DNA of 64,000 nt from Yersinia massiliensis CCUG 53443 (GTDB lineage Bacteria; Pseudomonadota; Gammaproteobacteria; Enterobacterales; Enterobacteriaceae): NCBI RefSeq assembly GCF_000312485.1, contig NZ_HE997651.1:85164-149163 (forward strand), written 5' to 3'. Both the position numbers and the translations under genes were made by a program. The notes below the pieces were generated by a model that saw only the letters and a program-made list of their open reading frames with translations, had not been told where the DNA came from and ran no database searches. Shown one piece after another: positions 27,008-36,134 of this stretch. Numbering within the stretch: position 1 is the first letter of the stretch; the number at the start of each line of letters is the position of its first letter.

Positions 27008-27067
27008 CCTGGCCGTATGTTATCTGTAATTAAGTTAAGCGGCTTTTCACTTAATTAAGCCCCTGAT
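27008..27067 (-). other. Region after the major pilin gene with a weak AT-rich hairpin
   Basis: On the minus strand, TAATTAAG at the pilin stop can pair with CTTAATTA about 15 bases later. In pilus operons such structures often leave the major subunit mRNA in excess over the usher, but this one is AT-rich and weak. Confidence 0.35.
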
Positions 27068-27540
27068 TCAAGAACCAATTTGAGCGTGCCGGAATAAGTG
27101 CCTGCTGCTACGGCCGGTTGCTTGGCAGTGATGGTTAAATCACCTTCAAACTGCTTCGCTGCTATATCAAACCTTTTATCAGCGGTAGTTAGATCCTCAC
27201 CATGCAACGTGACGCTGTAATCAGTGAATTTGTCGTTGCCCCCGGCAGTGCTAACTAACTCAAAGTCTTCTGCAAGCTTAATATTTATCTTAGAATCTGT
27301 ATTGGTGAGTATTATTTTAACACCAGTGGTGTTTGTATAAGAGCCATCATTTTTGGCAAAGTCATAACCTAGTTTTATATTTTCAAGTTTCGCGCCATTG
27401 CTTTTGGTTAACGTTAAAGTATCGACAATTTTTGCTTCAACAGTAATGTCTTTGCTTACAGGACCAGCTGCTGCTGAGGCAAACGTTGCGCTAACTAATG
27501 CTGTCATAGCCATTATTGACAATAGTGTCTTTTTCATCAT
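27055..27540 (-). CDS. CS1-type fimbrial major subunit
   Basis: This 161-residue pilin has a signal peptide (ending ATFASAAAGP), followed by the strand SKDITVEAKIVDTLTL, which resembles the donor strand of CFA/I major subunits (EKNITVTASVDPAIDLL). The C-terminus AVAAGTYSGTLKLVLESG matches the CS1-family ending (TAGNYSGVVSLVM). It has no cysteine, as usual in this class, unlike type 1 pilins. It is the first gene of the operon and should be the most abundant product. Two consecutive ATG codons (27540 and 27537) can start it. An AAGGA lies about 12 bases upstream. Confidence 0.88.
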   Translation of the reverse strand: MMKKTLLSIMAMTALVSATFASAAAGPVSKDITVEAKIVDTLTLTKSNGAKLENIKLGYDFAKNDGSYTNTTGVKIILTNTDSKINIKLAEDFELVSTAGGNDKFTDYSVTLHGEDLTTADKRFDIAAKQFEGDLTITAKQPAVAAGTYSGTLKLVLESGA

Positions 27541-28026
27541 GAATATCCAAAGTCCTTTATATAATTAAGCTATATTCTAATAGGTGAGTTTTAATGTGAT
27601 AACTTTTTTTGAGCCACATATGTAAAACAACGATGAGGTAGGGTGTTAATAGCGTCGCGTTTATATATTGACTGTCAAAAAAGTGGGGTAACACTAGCAT
27701 GGCATGTAAGTTGGCTCAATAATGAAATCCTTAAATTAAGTTAAAGAAACAACTTAAATAAATAGATTAAATTAATGATATAGAATTAATTCACTAGATA
27801 TGGTGATAATTATAGGTGAACTTAAATTCACTATGCGGTCAATTAAACTCACTATAAATAAGAACTGTCATTTGATTTTGGTAGAGCTGCCATCTTTCCG
27901 TCATATAAAAGTTATATTTCTGTCATGAAAGGGTGTCATGTTTGCTTGCGAACAAAAACTGATTTATTTCGCTCACCGACGCCTATTCATTGATGTGAGC
28001 CAGACAGATTTATTCAGGGGCTAGAT
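27541..28026. promoter_or_regulatory. Divergent promoter region of the fimbrial operon and ugp
   Basis: This 486-base AT-rich gap contains no credible gene. The ugp-proximal third holds an array of PhoB half-sites (27865-27926). The fimbria-proximal part has long A/T tracts and a perfect 7-bp inverted repeat, TTAAGTT (27736) / AACTTAA (27751), features often seen at H-NS-silenced promoters. I cannot place the fimbrial -35/-10 with confidence. Confidence 0.55.
27865..27926 (+). promoter_or_regulatory. Array of PhoB half-sites before ugpB
   Basis: CTGTCAT-like 7-mers recur at exact 11-bp steps: CTGTCAT (27865), TTTTGGT (27876, degenerate), CTGCCAT (27887), CCGTCAT (27898), AAGTTAT (27909, partial) and CTGTCAT (27920). 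The 11-bp phase and sequence are those of Pho boxes, and the ugp operon is a known Pho regulon member in E. coli. Confidence 0.8.
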
Positions 28027-29346
28027 ATGTTTAACAATACCATTCGTAAAACGTCGATTTGTGTCGCACTGACTTTGGCTTTTAGCGCTAATGCCATGGC
28101 CGTGACTGAAATCCCTTTCTGGCATTCAATGGAAGGGGAATTGGGTAAAGAAGTTGATTCATTAGCTAACCGTTTTAACCAGTCACACAGCGATTATAAA
28201 ATCATCCCTGTCTATAAGGGTAACTACGAACAAAGTCTAGCTGCTGGCATCGCAGCCTTCCGTTCTGGTAAAGCACCGGCAATCTTGCAAGTTTATGAAG
28301 TGGGTACGGCAACCATGATGGCGAGCAAGGCGATTAAGCCTGTCTTCCAAGTCTTTAAAGACGCCAATATCAATTTTGATGAGTCTGTTTTCGTGCCGAC
28401 GGTCGCGGGCTATTACACCGATGCCAAAACAGGTCATTTGTTGTCGCAGCCATTTAACAGCTCTACGCCAGTGCTGTACTACAACAAAGATGCCTTTAAG
28501 AAAGCAGGTTTGAATCCGGACCAACCGCCTAAAACGTGGCAAGAGTTGGCGGAAGATACAGCCAAACTCCGTGCTGCGGGTTCAAGTTGTGGCTACGCCA
28601 GCGGTTGGCAGGGGTGGATCCAAATTGAGAACTTCAGCGCATGGCATGGTCAGCCAATCGCTAGCCGCAATAATGGTTTCGAAGGCACCGATGCTGTATT
28701 GGAATTCAATAAACCTTTGCAGGTTAAGCATATTCAACTGCTGTCGGATATGAATAAGAAAGGCGACTTCACCTATTTCGGCCGTAAAGACGAATCAACC
28801 GCGAAGTTTTATAACGGTGATTGTGCCATCACCACCGCTTCTTCGGGTTCGCTTGCCGATATTCGTCAATACGCGAAATTTAACTACGGTGTCGGCATGA
28901 TGCCTTACGACGCAGATGCGAAAGATGCGCCGCAAAACGCCATTATCGGCGGTGCCAGCCTGTGGGTGATGGACGGTAAAGATAAAGACACTTACAAAGG
29001 CGTGGCTGAATTCTTGCAATATCTGGCTCAGCCTGAAATTGCCGCCGAATGGCACCAGAAAACAGGTTACCTACCGATTACCACTGCCGCCTATGAGTTG
29101 ACTAAGCAGCAGGGCTTCTATGAGAAGAACCCTGGTGCTGATGTCGCCACTCGCCAAATGCTGAATAAGCCACCATTGCCTTATACCAAAGGGTTACGTC
29201 TGGGCAATATGCCGCAGATTCGTACCGTGGTTGATGAAGAGCTAGAAGGGGTGTGGACGGGTAAAAAAGCCCCTCAAGAAGCATTGGACAGCGCAGTGAA
29301 ACGGGGTGACGTGTTACTGCGCCGCTTCGAACAGGCGAATAAATAG
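28027..29346 (+). CDS. ugpB: sn-Glycerol-3-phosphate ABC transporter, periplasmic binding protein
   Basis: UgpB (439 residues, E. coli 438) captures glycerol 3-phosphate and glycerophosphocholine-type diesters in the periplasm. The signal peptide ends near FSANAMA before [18 protein letters not shown], whose tryptophan and histidine contribute to the ligand site. [19 protein letters not shown] and [13 protein letters not shown] are well conserved. It heads ugpBAECQ behind a PhoB array, so expression should rise under phosphate limitation. A stem-loop lies between it and ugpA. Confidence 0.97.
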   Translation: MFNNTIRKTSICVALTLAFSANAMAVTEIPFWHSMEGELGKEVDSLANRFNQSHSDYKIIPVYKGNYEQSLAAGIAAFRSGKAPAILQVYEVGTATMMASKAIKPVFQVFKDANINFDESVFVPTVAGYYTDAKTGHLLSQPFNSSTPVLYYNKDAFKKAGLNPDQPPKTWQELAEDTAKLRAAGSSCGYASGWQGWIQIENFSAWHGQPIASRNNGFEGTDAVLEFNKPLQVKHIQLLSDMNKKGDFTYFGRKDESTAKFYNGDCAITTASSGSLADIRQYAKFNYGVGMMPYDADAKDAPQNAIIGGASLWVMDGKDKDTYKGVAEFLQYLAQPEIAAEWHQKTGYLPITTAAYELTKQQGFYEKNPGADVATRQMLNKPPLPYTKGLRLGNMPQIRTVVDEELEGVWTGKKAPQEALDSAVKRGDVLLRRFEQANK

Positions 29347-29366
29347 CAATATTGAGCAGTGAACTT

Positions 29367-29401
29367 GCCAGTTTGGGGTGCGCATTGGCCCTCAAACTGG
29401 C
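29367..29401 (+). other. Intercistronic stem-loop between ugpB and ugpA
   Basis: GCCAGTTTG (29367-29375) pairs exactly with CAAACTGGC (29393-29401), with further G-C pairing inside. No T-run follows. Such structures after a binding-protein gene protect its mRNA and reduce downstream expression. Confidence 0.65.
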
Positions 29402-29457
29402 AATACCAAACGGCTCTCTACCGCAACACGCACCTTGTTAGATAAACGGTTAATTCT

Positions 29458-30345
29458 ATGTCATCTTCCCGTCCCGGTTTCTCCTGTAGTGGATTACCTT
29501 ATCTGCTGGTTTTACCTCAGTTAGTCATTACCGTCGTTTTTTTCCTGTGGCCTGCCGGTGAGGCACTGTGGTATTCCGTACAGATGTTGGACCCGTTTGG
29601 TCTCTCCAGTGAGTTTGTTGGGCTGAGCAATTTTATTCAGCTATTTCAGGATGAATACTATTTAGCCTCGTTTTACACCACGTTGATTTTTAGCTCATTG
29701 GTGGCCGGTATTGGCCTGATCGTGTCATTGTTTTTGGCCGCGATGGTGGATTACGTGGTGCGCGGTAGTCGCATTTATCAAACATTAATGATTTTGCCTT
29801 ATGCCGTGGCTCCTGCGGTAGCTGCTGTTCTGTGGATATTTTTGTTCAATCCAGGGCTGGGGTTGATCACCCACTTCCTCGCGACGCTGGGCTATGACTG
29901 GAATCATGCGCAAAATAGCGGGCAGGCCATGTTTCTGGTGGTGTTAGCCTCAGTCTGGAAGCAAATCAGCTATAACTTCTTGTTTTTCCTTGCCGCATTG
30001 CAATCTATTCCCCGTTCACTGGTTGAAGCTGCCGCGATTGATGGTGCTGGGCCAGTACGCCGTTTCTTTAATTTGGTGCTGCCGCTGATATCACCGGTCA
30101 GCTTCTTCTTGCTGGTGGTGAATCTGGTTTATGCCTTCTTCGATACATTCCCGGTCATTGATGCTGCAACGGGCGGCGGCCCTGTTCAGGCGACTACGAC
30201 CCTGATTTATAAAATCTATCGCGAAGGTTTTGCCGGATTGGACTTATCCAGCTCTGCCGCGCAATCGGTGGTGCTGATGTTGCTGGTGATGGGTCTGACA
30301 GTGATTCAGTTCCGTTATGTTGAGCGTAAGGTGCGTTACCAATGA
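29458..30345 (+). CDS. ugpA: sn-Glycerol-3-phosphate ABC transporter permease UgpA
   Basis: UgpA (295 residues) is one inner-membrane permease of the Ugp importer. Six membrane segments are visible. The permease-to-ATPase coupling motif (EAA loop) is [22 protein letters not shown]. The substrate-pathway segment [18 protein letters not shown] is conserved. It begins 111 bp after ugpB, beyond a hairpin, and overlaps ugpE by 4 bases. Confidence 0.97.
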   Translation: MSSSRPGFSCSGLPYLLVLPQLVITVVFFLWPAGEALWYSVQMLDPFGLSSEFVGLSNFIQLFQDEYYLASFYTTLIFSSLVAGIGLIVSLFLAAMVDYVVRGSRIYQTLMILPYAVAPAVAAVLWIFLFNPGLGLITHFLATLGYDWNHAQNSGQAMFLVVLASVWKQISYNFLFFLAALQSIPRSLVEAAAIDGAGPVRRFFNLVLPLISPVSFFLLVVNLVYAFFDTFPVIDAATGGGPVQATTTLIYKIYREGFAGLDLSSSAAQSVVLMLLVMGLTVIQFRYVERKVRYQ

Positions 30346-31187
30346 TTGAGAATCGTCGCGGACTCGATATTTTTTGTCACATCATGCTGATGATTGGCGT
30401 GCTATTAATCTTATTCCCATTGTATGTGGCTTTCGTGGCGGCATCTTTGGATGACACACAAGTGTTTCAAGTGCCGATGACCTTAATCCCTGGACCACAT
30501 TTGTGGCAGAACATCAGCCATATCTGGCACTCAGGTGTTGGCAATAACAGCGCACCTTTTGGCTTGATGCTGTTTAACAGTTTCGTGATGGCGTTGGCGA
30601 TTACGATTGGCAAAATTACCGTATCGATGCTGTCTGCCTATGCCATCGTTTATTTCCGTTTTCCTCTGCGTAATCTATTCTTTTGGCTGATCTTCCTCAC
30701 CCTTATGTTGCCCGTCGAAGTGCGTATCTTCCCTACTATTCAGGTGATTGCGAATCTGAACATGCTGGACAGCTACACGGGCCTAACGTTGCCATTGATG
30801 GCCTCTGCCACCGCAACATTCCTATTCCGGCAATTTTTTATGACCTTGCCAGATGAGCTATTGGAAGCCGCGAGAATCGATGGCGCAGGGGCGATGCGTT
30901 TTTTCTGGGACATCGTTTTACCGCTGTCAAAAACCAATTTGGCAGCGCTATTTGTTATCACCTTTATCTATGGTTGGAACCAATATCTCTGGCCCATTTT
31001 GATTACCAGCGATGCGTCTATGGGTACGGCGGTGGCGGGAATTCGCAGCATGATTTCGAGCTCTGGCGCACCAACGCAATGGAATCAGGTAATGGCAGCG
31101 ATGATTCTGACCTTAATTCCACCCGTGGTGGTGGTCCTTCTGATGCAGCGTTGGTTCGTGCGCGGCTTGGTAGACAGTGAGAAGTAA
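30342..31187 (+). CDS. ugpE: sn-Glycerol-3-phosphate ABC transporter permease UgpE
   Basis: UgpE (281 residues) is the second permease subunit and pairs with UgpA. Six membrane segments and the EAA loop [22 protein letters not shown] are seen. The end ([21 protein letters not shown]) is typical of MalG-type permeases. It overlaps ugpA by 4 bases and is followed after six bases by ugpC. Confidence 0.97.
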   Translation: MIENRRGLDIFCHIMLMIGVLLILFPLYVAFVAASLDDTQVFQVPMTLIPGPHLWQNISHIWHSGVGNNSAPFGLMLFNSFVMALAITIGKITVSMLSAYAIVYFRFPLRNLFFWLIFLTLMLPVEVRIFPTIQVIANLNMLDSYTGLTLPLMASATATFLFRQFFMTLPDELLEAARIDGAGAMRFFWDIVLPLSKTNLAALFVITFIYGWNQYLWPILITSDASMGTAVAGIRSMISSSGAPTQWNQVMAAMILTLIPPVVVVLLMQRWFVRGLVDSEK

Positions 31188-31193
31188 TTTGAT

Positions 31194-32267
31194 ATGGCAT
31201 GTTTAAAACTTCAGGCAGTCACTAAATCTTATGACGGCGTGACGCCGGTGATTAAGCAAATTGATCTCGATGTCGCCGACGGTGAATTTATCGTCATGGT
31301 CGGCCCCTCAGGATGTGGCAAATCAACGCTGCTGCGCATGGTGGCGGGGCTAGAACGCACCACCAGTGGCGATATTTACATTGATAATCAGCGTGTCACT
31401 GAACTGGAACCTAAAGATCGTGGCATCGCTATGGTTTTTCAAAATTACGCGCTTTATCCGCATATGAGCGTGTTCGACAACATGGCATATGGCCTGAAAA
31501 TTCGTGGCTTCGGTAAAGAGCAAATTCGCCAGCGCGTGGATGAAGCCGCCAGAATTCTGGAATTGGAGCCACTGTTAAAACGTAAACCGCGCGAGCTTTC
31601 TGGCGGGCAGCGACAACGGGTCGCGATGGGGCGAGCTATCGTGCGTGAGCCTGCGGTTTTCTTGTTTGATGAACCGTTGTCTAATCTGGATGCCAAATTG
31701 CGTGTACAGATGCGGCTTGAATTACAACAGCTCCATCGTCGGTTAAAAACCACCAGTTTATACGTGACCCATGATCAGGTTGAGGCGATGACGCTTGCTC
31801 AACGCGTGATTGTGATGAACAAAGGCGTTGCTGAGCAAATTGGTACACCAAGCGAGGTATACCAACGTCCTGCATCGCTGTTTGTGGCCAGTTTTATTGG
31901 GTCACCGGCGATGAATTTGTTCGCTGGCACTGTCAGTACAGACGGTTACGCATTTATTTTACCGGATGGTATGCGCTTGCCTTTGGCTGTCCCACAACCA
32001 CAATGGGCAGACCGGCACTTGACCCTAGGTATCCGCCCGGAGCATATTCAGCAGACAACTTCAGCGCAGGGTGTGCCGATGACCTTATTGACCTTGGAAT
32101 TATTGGGTGCTGATAATTTGGCGCATGGTCAATGGGGTGGGCAGAGTATCATTGCTCGTTTATCCCACGAAGAGATGCCAGCAGCGGGCAGTCAGCTGCA
32201 TTTATCTCTCCCGTTTGCAGCACTGCATTTCTTTGATTCAGAAAGCGGATTACGGATGGAATCATGA
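31194..32267 (+). CDS. ugpC: sn-Glycerol-3-phosphate ABC transporter ATP-binding protein UgpC
   Basis: UgpC (357 residues) is the ATPase of the Ugp system. Walker A is GPSGCGKST, the Q-loop is [11 protein letters not shown], the signature is [14 protein letters not shown], Walker B is [15 protein letters not shown], and the switch histidine is in [15 protein letters not shown]-terminal TOBE-type regulatory domain begins near residue 235 ([16 protein letters not shown]) as in MalK. In E. coli this part senses intracellular phosphate. It overlaps ugpQ by 4 bases. Confidence 0.97.
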   Translation: MACLKLQAVTKSYDGVTPVIKQIDLDVADGEFIVMVGPSGCGKSTLLRMVAGLERTTSGDIYIDNQRVTELEPKDRGIAMVFQNYALYPHMSVFDNMAYGLKIRGFGKEQIRQRVDEAARILELEPLLKRKPRELSGGQRQRVAMGRAIVREPAVFLFDEPLSNLDAKLRVQMRLELQQLHRRLKTTSLYVTHDQVEAMTLAQRVIVMNKGVAEQIGTPSEVYQRPASLFVASFIGSPAMNLFAGTVSTDGYAFILPDGMRLPLAVPQPQWADRHLTLGIRPEHIQQTTSAQGVPMTLLTLELLGADNLAHGQWGGQSIIARLSHEEMPAAGSQLHLSLPFAALHFFDSESGLRMES

Positions 32268-33016
32268 GTAAAAACTGGCCTTATCCTCCCATTGTGGCTC
32301 ATCGGGGTGGCGGTGCGTTAGCACCAGAAAATACACTGGCTGCGATTGATGTCGGGGCGCGTTACGGCCATACGATGATCGAGTTCGACGCCAAATTATC
32401 CCATGACGGCCAGATATTTTTGCTACATGACGACACGCTGGAACGGACCAGTAATGGCTGGGGAGTCGCCGGTGATTTACCTTGGGAGAAGCTGATTCAG
32501 TTGGATGCTGGCGACTGGTATAGCACAGAGTTTCGGGGTGAGCGCTTACCACTGCTCAGCGAAGTCGCAGCTCGCTGTGCGCAGCATGGGATGGCCGCAA
32601 ACATCGAAATCAAGCCAACCACAGGCGCGGAAACCATCACGGGGCAGGTCATCGCGCTGGGGGCTCGCCAATTATGGCAAGGTCAGACGATACCGCCCCT
32701 GTTGTCCTCGTTCTCATTCGACGCCTTAGTTGCCGCGCAGCAAGCGGCACCAGAGTTACCGCGAGGGCTACTACTGGATAAATGGGATGAAAATTGGCGG
32801 GCACTGACTCAGCGATTGGATTGCGTCTCTTTACATATCAACCATAAACAATTGACGGCAGAGCGTGTGGCATTGCTCAAAGCGGCGGGGCTACATATTT
32901 TGGTCTATACCGTCAATCAAACGGCACGCGCGCAGGAATTGTTAAATTGGGGCGTTGACTGCATCTGTACTGACCGTATAGATTTGATTGGTCCCGATTT
33001 TTACTCTCATACTTAA
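32264..33016 (+). CDS. ugpQ: Cytoplasmic glycerophosphodiester phosphodiesterase
   Basis: UgpQ (250 residues) hydrolyses glycerophosphodiesters to glycerol 3-phosphate and an alcohol, acting on substrates brought in by UgpBAEC. It is a GDPD-family TIM barrel without signal peptide. The catalytic stretch [16 protein letters not shown] supplies the first His/Arg/Glu, [22 protein letters not shown] supplies metal ligands and the second histidine (given here in parts: [19 protein letters not shown]), and NIEIKP supplies a further glutamate. It ends the ugp operon. ggt follows in E. coli; here the block ends. Confidence 0.97.
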   Translation: MSKNWPYPPIVAHRGGGALAPENTLAAIDVGARYGHTMIEFDAKLSHDGQIFLLHDDTLERTSNGWGVAGDLPWEKLIQLDAGDWYSTEFRGERLPLLSEVAARCAQHGMAANIEIKPTTGAETITGQVIALGARQLWQGQTIPPLLSSFSFDALVAAQQAAPELPRGLLLDKWDENWRALTQRLDCVSLHINHKQLTAERVALLKAAGLHILVYTVNQTARAQELLNWGVDCICTDRIDLIGPDFYSHT

Positions 33017-33201
33017 CCTGACTGGGTGTTTGCCATGTGCGCTGGCCTCAATGACGGACGTGAGTATGTTCATCGGGGTTGGCTCACTTGCCGCCTACCT
33101 GTCACACCAATGATGTTGGGATAAACAGAACAGGAAACGGAACAGGTCAGTCATTCTTACACTTATGGGCAGATCTGGCCCAGTTTGACAGGATGTGACC
33201 C

Positions 33202-34170
33202 ATGCCCGCCTTTGTTATCTCGCTCTGGCACCAGATAGTATTGTCTTCACCATTATTTGTTTTGCTCGCACTTGGATACGGTTTAGTGCGGTTTGGTAAA
33301 TGGCCCTCGACCATCACGGATGGCCTGACCCGCTTTGTTTTTTCCCTCGCCTTACCTGCCATGCTGTTTCGTATGATGTGCGATTTCTCCGAACGTCCGG
33401 CAGTAGATGCGCGCCTATTGATTGCCTTTTTTGGTAGCTGTCTGGTGGTATTTGTACTCGGGCGCATTATCGCCAATCGAGTGTTTCATCTGGACGGTGT
33501 CTCCGGTTCGGTATTCGCCCTCGGTGGGATTTTCTCCAATAACGTGATGCTTGGATTACCTATCGCCACTATCATGCTGGGGGAGAAATCCATTCCAGCC
33601 GTCGCGCTAGTATTGGTATTTAACGGATTGATATTGTGGACTTTAGTCACGATTTCAGTTGAGTGGGCGCGCAATGGTTCACCGACAATGGCAGGGTTTG
33701 CGAAGACGGCGCGTAGCGTACTGACTAACCCGCTGATTATCGGGATTATCTCCGGCACGCTATTTAGCTTAACCGGGCTGCAACTGCCACAGTTTATCGA
33801 CCAACCTGTCACCATGTTAGGGCAGGTCGCACCACCACTTTCGTTGATTGTGCTGGGAATGGGGCTGGCCGAATACCGTGTCACGGAAGGCTGGCAAATC
33901 AGCAGCGCCATCTGTTTCCTGAAACTGATTGTCCAGCCGATGGTGATTTGGGCGATGGCATGGGCGATGAATCTACCAGTGCTGGAAACACAAGTGGTGG
34001 TATTGCTGGGATCAATGGCAACAGGCGTGAATGTTTATCTGATGTCTCGGCAATTTAATGTGTTAACTGGCCCTGCCGCCGCCAGTTTAGTCATGTCTAC
34101 TGTGTTGGCTGCTGTCACGACCCCGTTAATCCTGACCATCATTGGCGTTGGGATGTCATCAGCAAGATAA
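33202..34170 (+). CDS. AEC (auxin efflux carrier)-family transporter
   Basis: This 322-residue membrane protein has about ten hydrophobic segments in two halves, as in the AEC family, whose bacterial members (MleP, MadM-type) move organic anions such as malate. The pattern LALPAMLFRMM in the first half and the conserved GIFSNNVMLGLPI (asparagine-rich re-entrant region) support the family, as does MSRQFNV in the second half. Substrate unknown. It sits alone between ugpQ and yigM at the junction of two gene blocks, with no partner enzyme nearby. Confidence 0.85.
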   Translation: MPAFVISLWHQIVLSSPLFVLLALGYGLVRFGKWPSTITDGLTRFVFSLALPAMLFRMMCDFSERPAVDARLLIAFFGSCLVVFVLGRIIANRVFHLDGVSGSVFALGGIFSNNVMLGLPIATIMLGEKSIPAVALVLVFNGLILWTLVTISVEWARNGSPTMAGFAKTARSVLTNPLIIGIISGTLFSLTGLQLPQFIDQPVTMLGQVAPPLSLIVLGMGLAEYRVTEGWQISSAICFLKLIVQPMVIWAMAWAMNLPVLETQVVVLLGSMATGVNVYLMSRQFNVLTGPAAASLVMSTVLAAVTTPLILTIIGVGMSSAR

Positions 34171-34273
34171 AAAGCGCTGCAAAAAACCAATGGGTTTATA
34201 TTTAACCAAATGTAAACCCAGTTAACGCAAAATTTGTCTCTCACTTCCGTTACAATCGCCCTTTATCACCTCA

Positions 34274-35188
34274 ATGAGCCAAATTATCGTGCCGTTACTG
34301 GTCATTACCACCATTTTGTGGGCATTTTCGTTCAGCCTAATTGGCGAATATCTGGCAGGGCAGGTGGACAGTTGGTTCTCCGTGCTGATGCGAGTTGGCC
34401 TCGCTGCGCTGGTTTTTTTACCGTTTCTGCGTTGGCGTAATATCCCTTGGCGGGTCATCCTGCTGTATATGATTGTGGGCGCCATTCAACTCGGCATCAT
34501 GTACTTATTCAGCTTCCGCGCATACCTCTACCTGACGGTGCCAGAGTTTTTGCTGTTTACCGTGATGACCCCGCTGTATGTCACCTTAATTTATGATTTG
34601 TTGCGCCGTCAGCGCCTGCGTTGGGGCTATGCTCTCAGTGCTCTTTTGGCTGTCGTCGGGGCAGCAATCATCCGTTATGACCACTTGAGTGAGCATTTTT
34701 GGTGGGGGTTGGTGTTAGTTCAGGCTGCCAACATCTGTTTTGCTATCGGGCAAGTAGGATACAAGCGGCTGATGGAAGTCCACCCGATCCCGCAACATGT
34801 GGCATTTTCATGGTTCTACGTTGGGGCACTGTTGGTCGCGGTCTTTGCGTGGTTTGCCTTTGGCAATCCCGAAAAACTGCCAACGACTCAATTACAGTGG
34901 GGCGTGCTGGTATGGCTTGGTGTCGGCGCATCTGGCCTAGGCTATTTCATGTGGAACTATGGTGCGACACTGGTCGATGCTGGCACCTTGGGTATCATGA
35001 ATAACGTGCATGTACCGGCTGGGTTACTGGTGAATTTGGCCATCTGGCAAGAAAAACCCCATTGGCCCAGCTTTATCATTGGGGCAATTGTGATAATGGC
35101 CTCGCTATGGGTACACCGGCGTTGGGTCGCTCCGCATTCTTTACAAAAGGCAGATGATCGCAAGCGTGCTGCCGAGCCGAACGAATAA
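34274..35188 (+). CDS. yigM: Biotin transporter YigM (EamA/DMT family)
   Basis: YigM (304 residues) is a ten-TM drug/metabolite-transporter-family carrier shown in E. coli to take up biotin. The N-terminal [20 protein letters not shown], the loop [18 protein letters not shown] and the C-terminal [17 protein letters not shown] closely match E. coli. Gene order yigM-metR-metE is also conserved. Its 3' end overlaps the 3' end of metR on the opposite strand by about 113 bases. Confidence 0.95.
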   Translation: MSQIIVPLLVITTILWAFSFSLIGEYLAGQVDSWFSVLMRVGLAALVFLPFLRWRNIPWRVILLYMIVGAIQLGIMYLFSFRAYLYLTVPEFLLFTVMTPLYVTLIYDLLRRQRLRWGYALSALLAVVGAAIIRYDHLSEHFWWGLVLVQAANICFAIGQVGYKRLMEVHPIPQHVAFSWFYVGALLVAVFAWFAFGNPEKLPTTQLQWGVLVWLGVGASGLGYFMWNYGATLVDAGTLGIMNNVHVPAGLLVNLAIWQEKPHWPSFIIGAIVIMASLWVHRRWVAPHSLQKADDRKRAAEPNE

Positions 35189-36029
35189 ACGCTTCTGTGA
35201 CCGGTTGGCGCTGCTCTCCATCACGGACGGCAGCGTATAACCGGCTCCACAAGCCATTCCCCAATGTTTTGGTGGTGACTAACCCCTGACGCTCGAAGCT
35301 CTCTACCACCCAATGCGGCAGTGCGGCGATCCCCATGCGAGCGGATACCATTTGAATCAGTAGCAACGTGTTATCGACATTTTTCAGTACCGGATTCACT
35401 CCCGCAGGTTGCAAGAAGTGCCGCCAGATATCTAAACGCTGACGTTGCACTGGGTAAATCATCAAGACTTCTTCGGTTAAATCCTCTGGCTCGATACGGG
35501 CTTTATTCGCCAATGGGTGGTCCGGTGCCAAGACTAATCGCACCTCAAAATCAAACATCGGCGAATAGTGCAAACCACTACGCGGCAAAATATCTGACGT
35601 TAACACCAAATCCAGTTCGCCTTGCTGCAAGGCGGGCTGTGGATCGAAAGTCACACCGGACTGGAAATCCATCGCGACTTGCGGCCAGCTTTTGTGGAAG
35701 TTATCCAACGCAGGTGTCAGCCATTGAATGCAGCTATGGCACTCGATAGCAATGCGCAGTGCGGTTTGATGTGGCTCGTTGCAGGTTTGCAAAGCCTGTT
35801 TGATTTGTGGCAGCACTTGTTCAGCCAACTGAAGCAGGATCTCTCCTTGTGTGGTGAAACGCAGCGGCTGGCTTTTACGCACAAACAGGCGAAACCCCAG
35901 ACGTTGCTCCAGATCGCTGAATTGATGGGACAAGGCCGATTGGGTCTGATGAAGTTGTGTCGCCGCCGCCGCCAGTGAGCCGGTATTACGCAAAGCTTGC
36001 AGGGTGCGTAAGTGTTTCAGTTCGATCAT
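35076..36029 (-). CDS. metR: LysR-type regulator of methionine biosynthesis MetR
   Basis: MetR (317 residues, same as E. coli) activates metE and other methionine genes, using homocysteine as co-regulator. The N-terminal helix-turn-helix is [20 protein letters not shown] with [19 protein letters not shown]; the effector domain starts near residue 90 ([14 protein letters not shown]). It is divergent from metE, about 105 bp away, so it can act on both promoters. Its end lies inside the 3' part of yigM on the other strand. Confidence 0.97.
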   Translation of the reverse strand: MIELKHLRTLQALRNTGSLAAAATQLHQTQSALSHQFSDLEQRLGFRLFVRKSQPLRFTTQGEILLQLAEQVLPQIKQALQTCNEPHQTALRIAIECHSCIQWLTPALDNFHKSWPQVAMDFQSGVTFDPQPALQQGELDLVLTSDILPRSGLHYSPMFDFEVRLVLAPDHPLANKARIEPEDLTEEVLMIYPVQRQRLDIWRHFLQPAGVNPVLKNVDNTLLLIQMVSARMGIAALPHWVVESFERQGLVTTKTLGNGLWSRLYAAVRDGEQRQPVTEAFIRSARQHACDHLPFVKNAERPNAGVPIARPLSQLPQ

Positions 36030-36041
36030 GAGAGTCCTTCA
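36029..36041. promoter_or_regulatory. Possible MetR-binding site
   Basis: TGAG-N5-TTCA (36029-36041) differs by one base from the MetR core TGAA-N5-TTCA. It overlaps the metR start, which would suit autoregulation, but a one-off short match is weak evidence. Confidence 0.35.
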
Positions 36042-36093
36042 CAGTGACAGTGAACAAATTGCGCTTGTGGAATATACAGTACCTGCTGATTAT

Positions 36094-36117
36094 GGATGTG
36101 TAAACATCTGGATGGCT
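36094..36117 (+). promoter_or_regulatory. Candidate tandem MetJ boxes before metE
   Basis: Three consecutive 8-mers, GGATGTGT, AAACATCT and GGATGGCT, match the met box AGACGTCT at 5, 6 and 5 positions. They end 17 bases before the metE start. Tandem degenerate met boxes are the normal form of MetJ operators. Confidence 0.6.
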
Positions 36118-36134
36118 AAATGGGAAATATGACG

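Noticed and set aside
26740..27033. 97-residue plus-strand frame over the usher 5' end and the gap to the pilin gene
   Set aside because: Largely antisense to the usher signal region; no family resemblance or start signal.
27816..27831. CRP-like GTGAA-N6-TTCAC in the ugpB upstream region
   Set aside because: The spacing between GTGA and TCAC is eight, not six, so it does not fit CRP.
35321..35749. 142-residue plus-strand frame opposite metR
   Set aside because: Antisense shadow of metR codons with no family resemblance.
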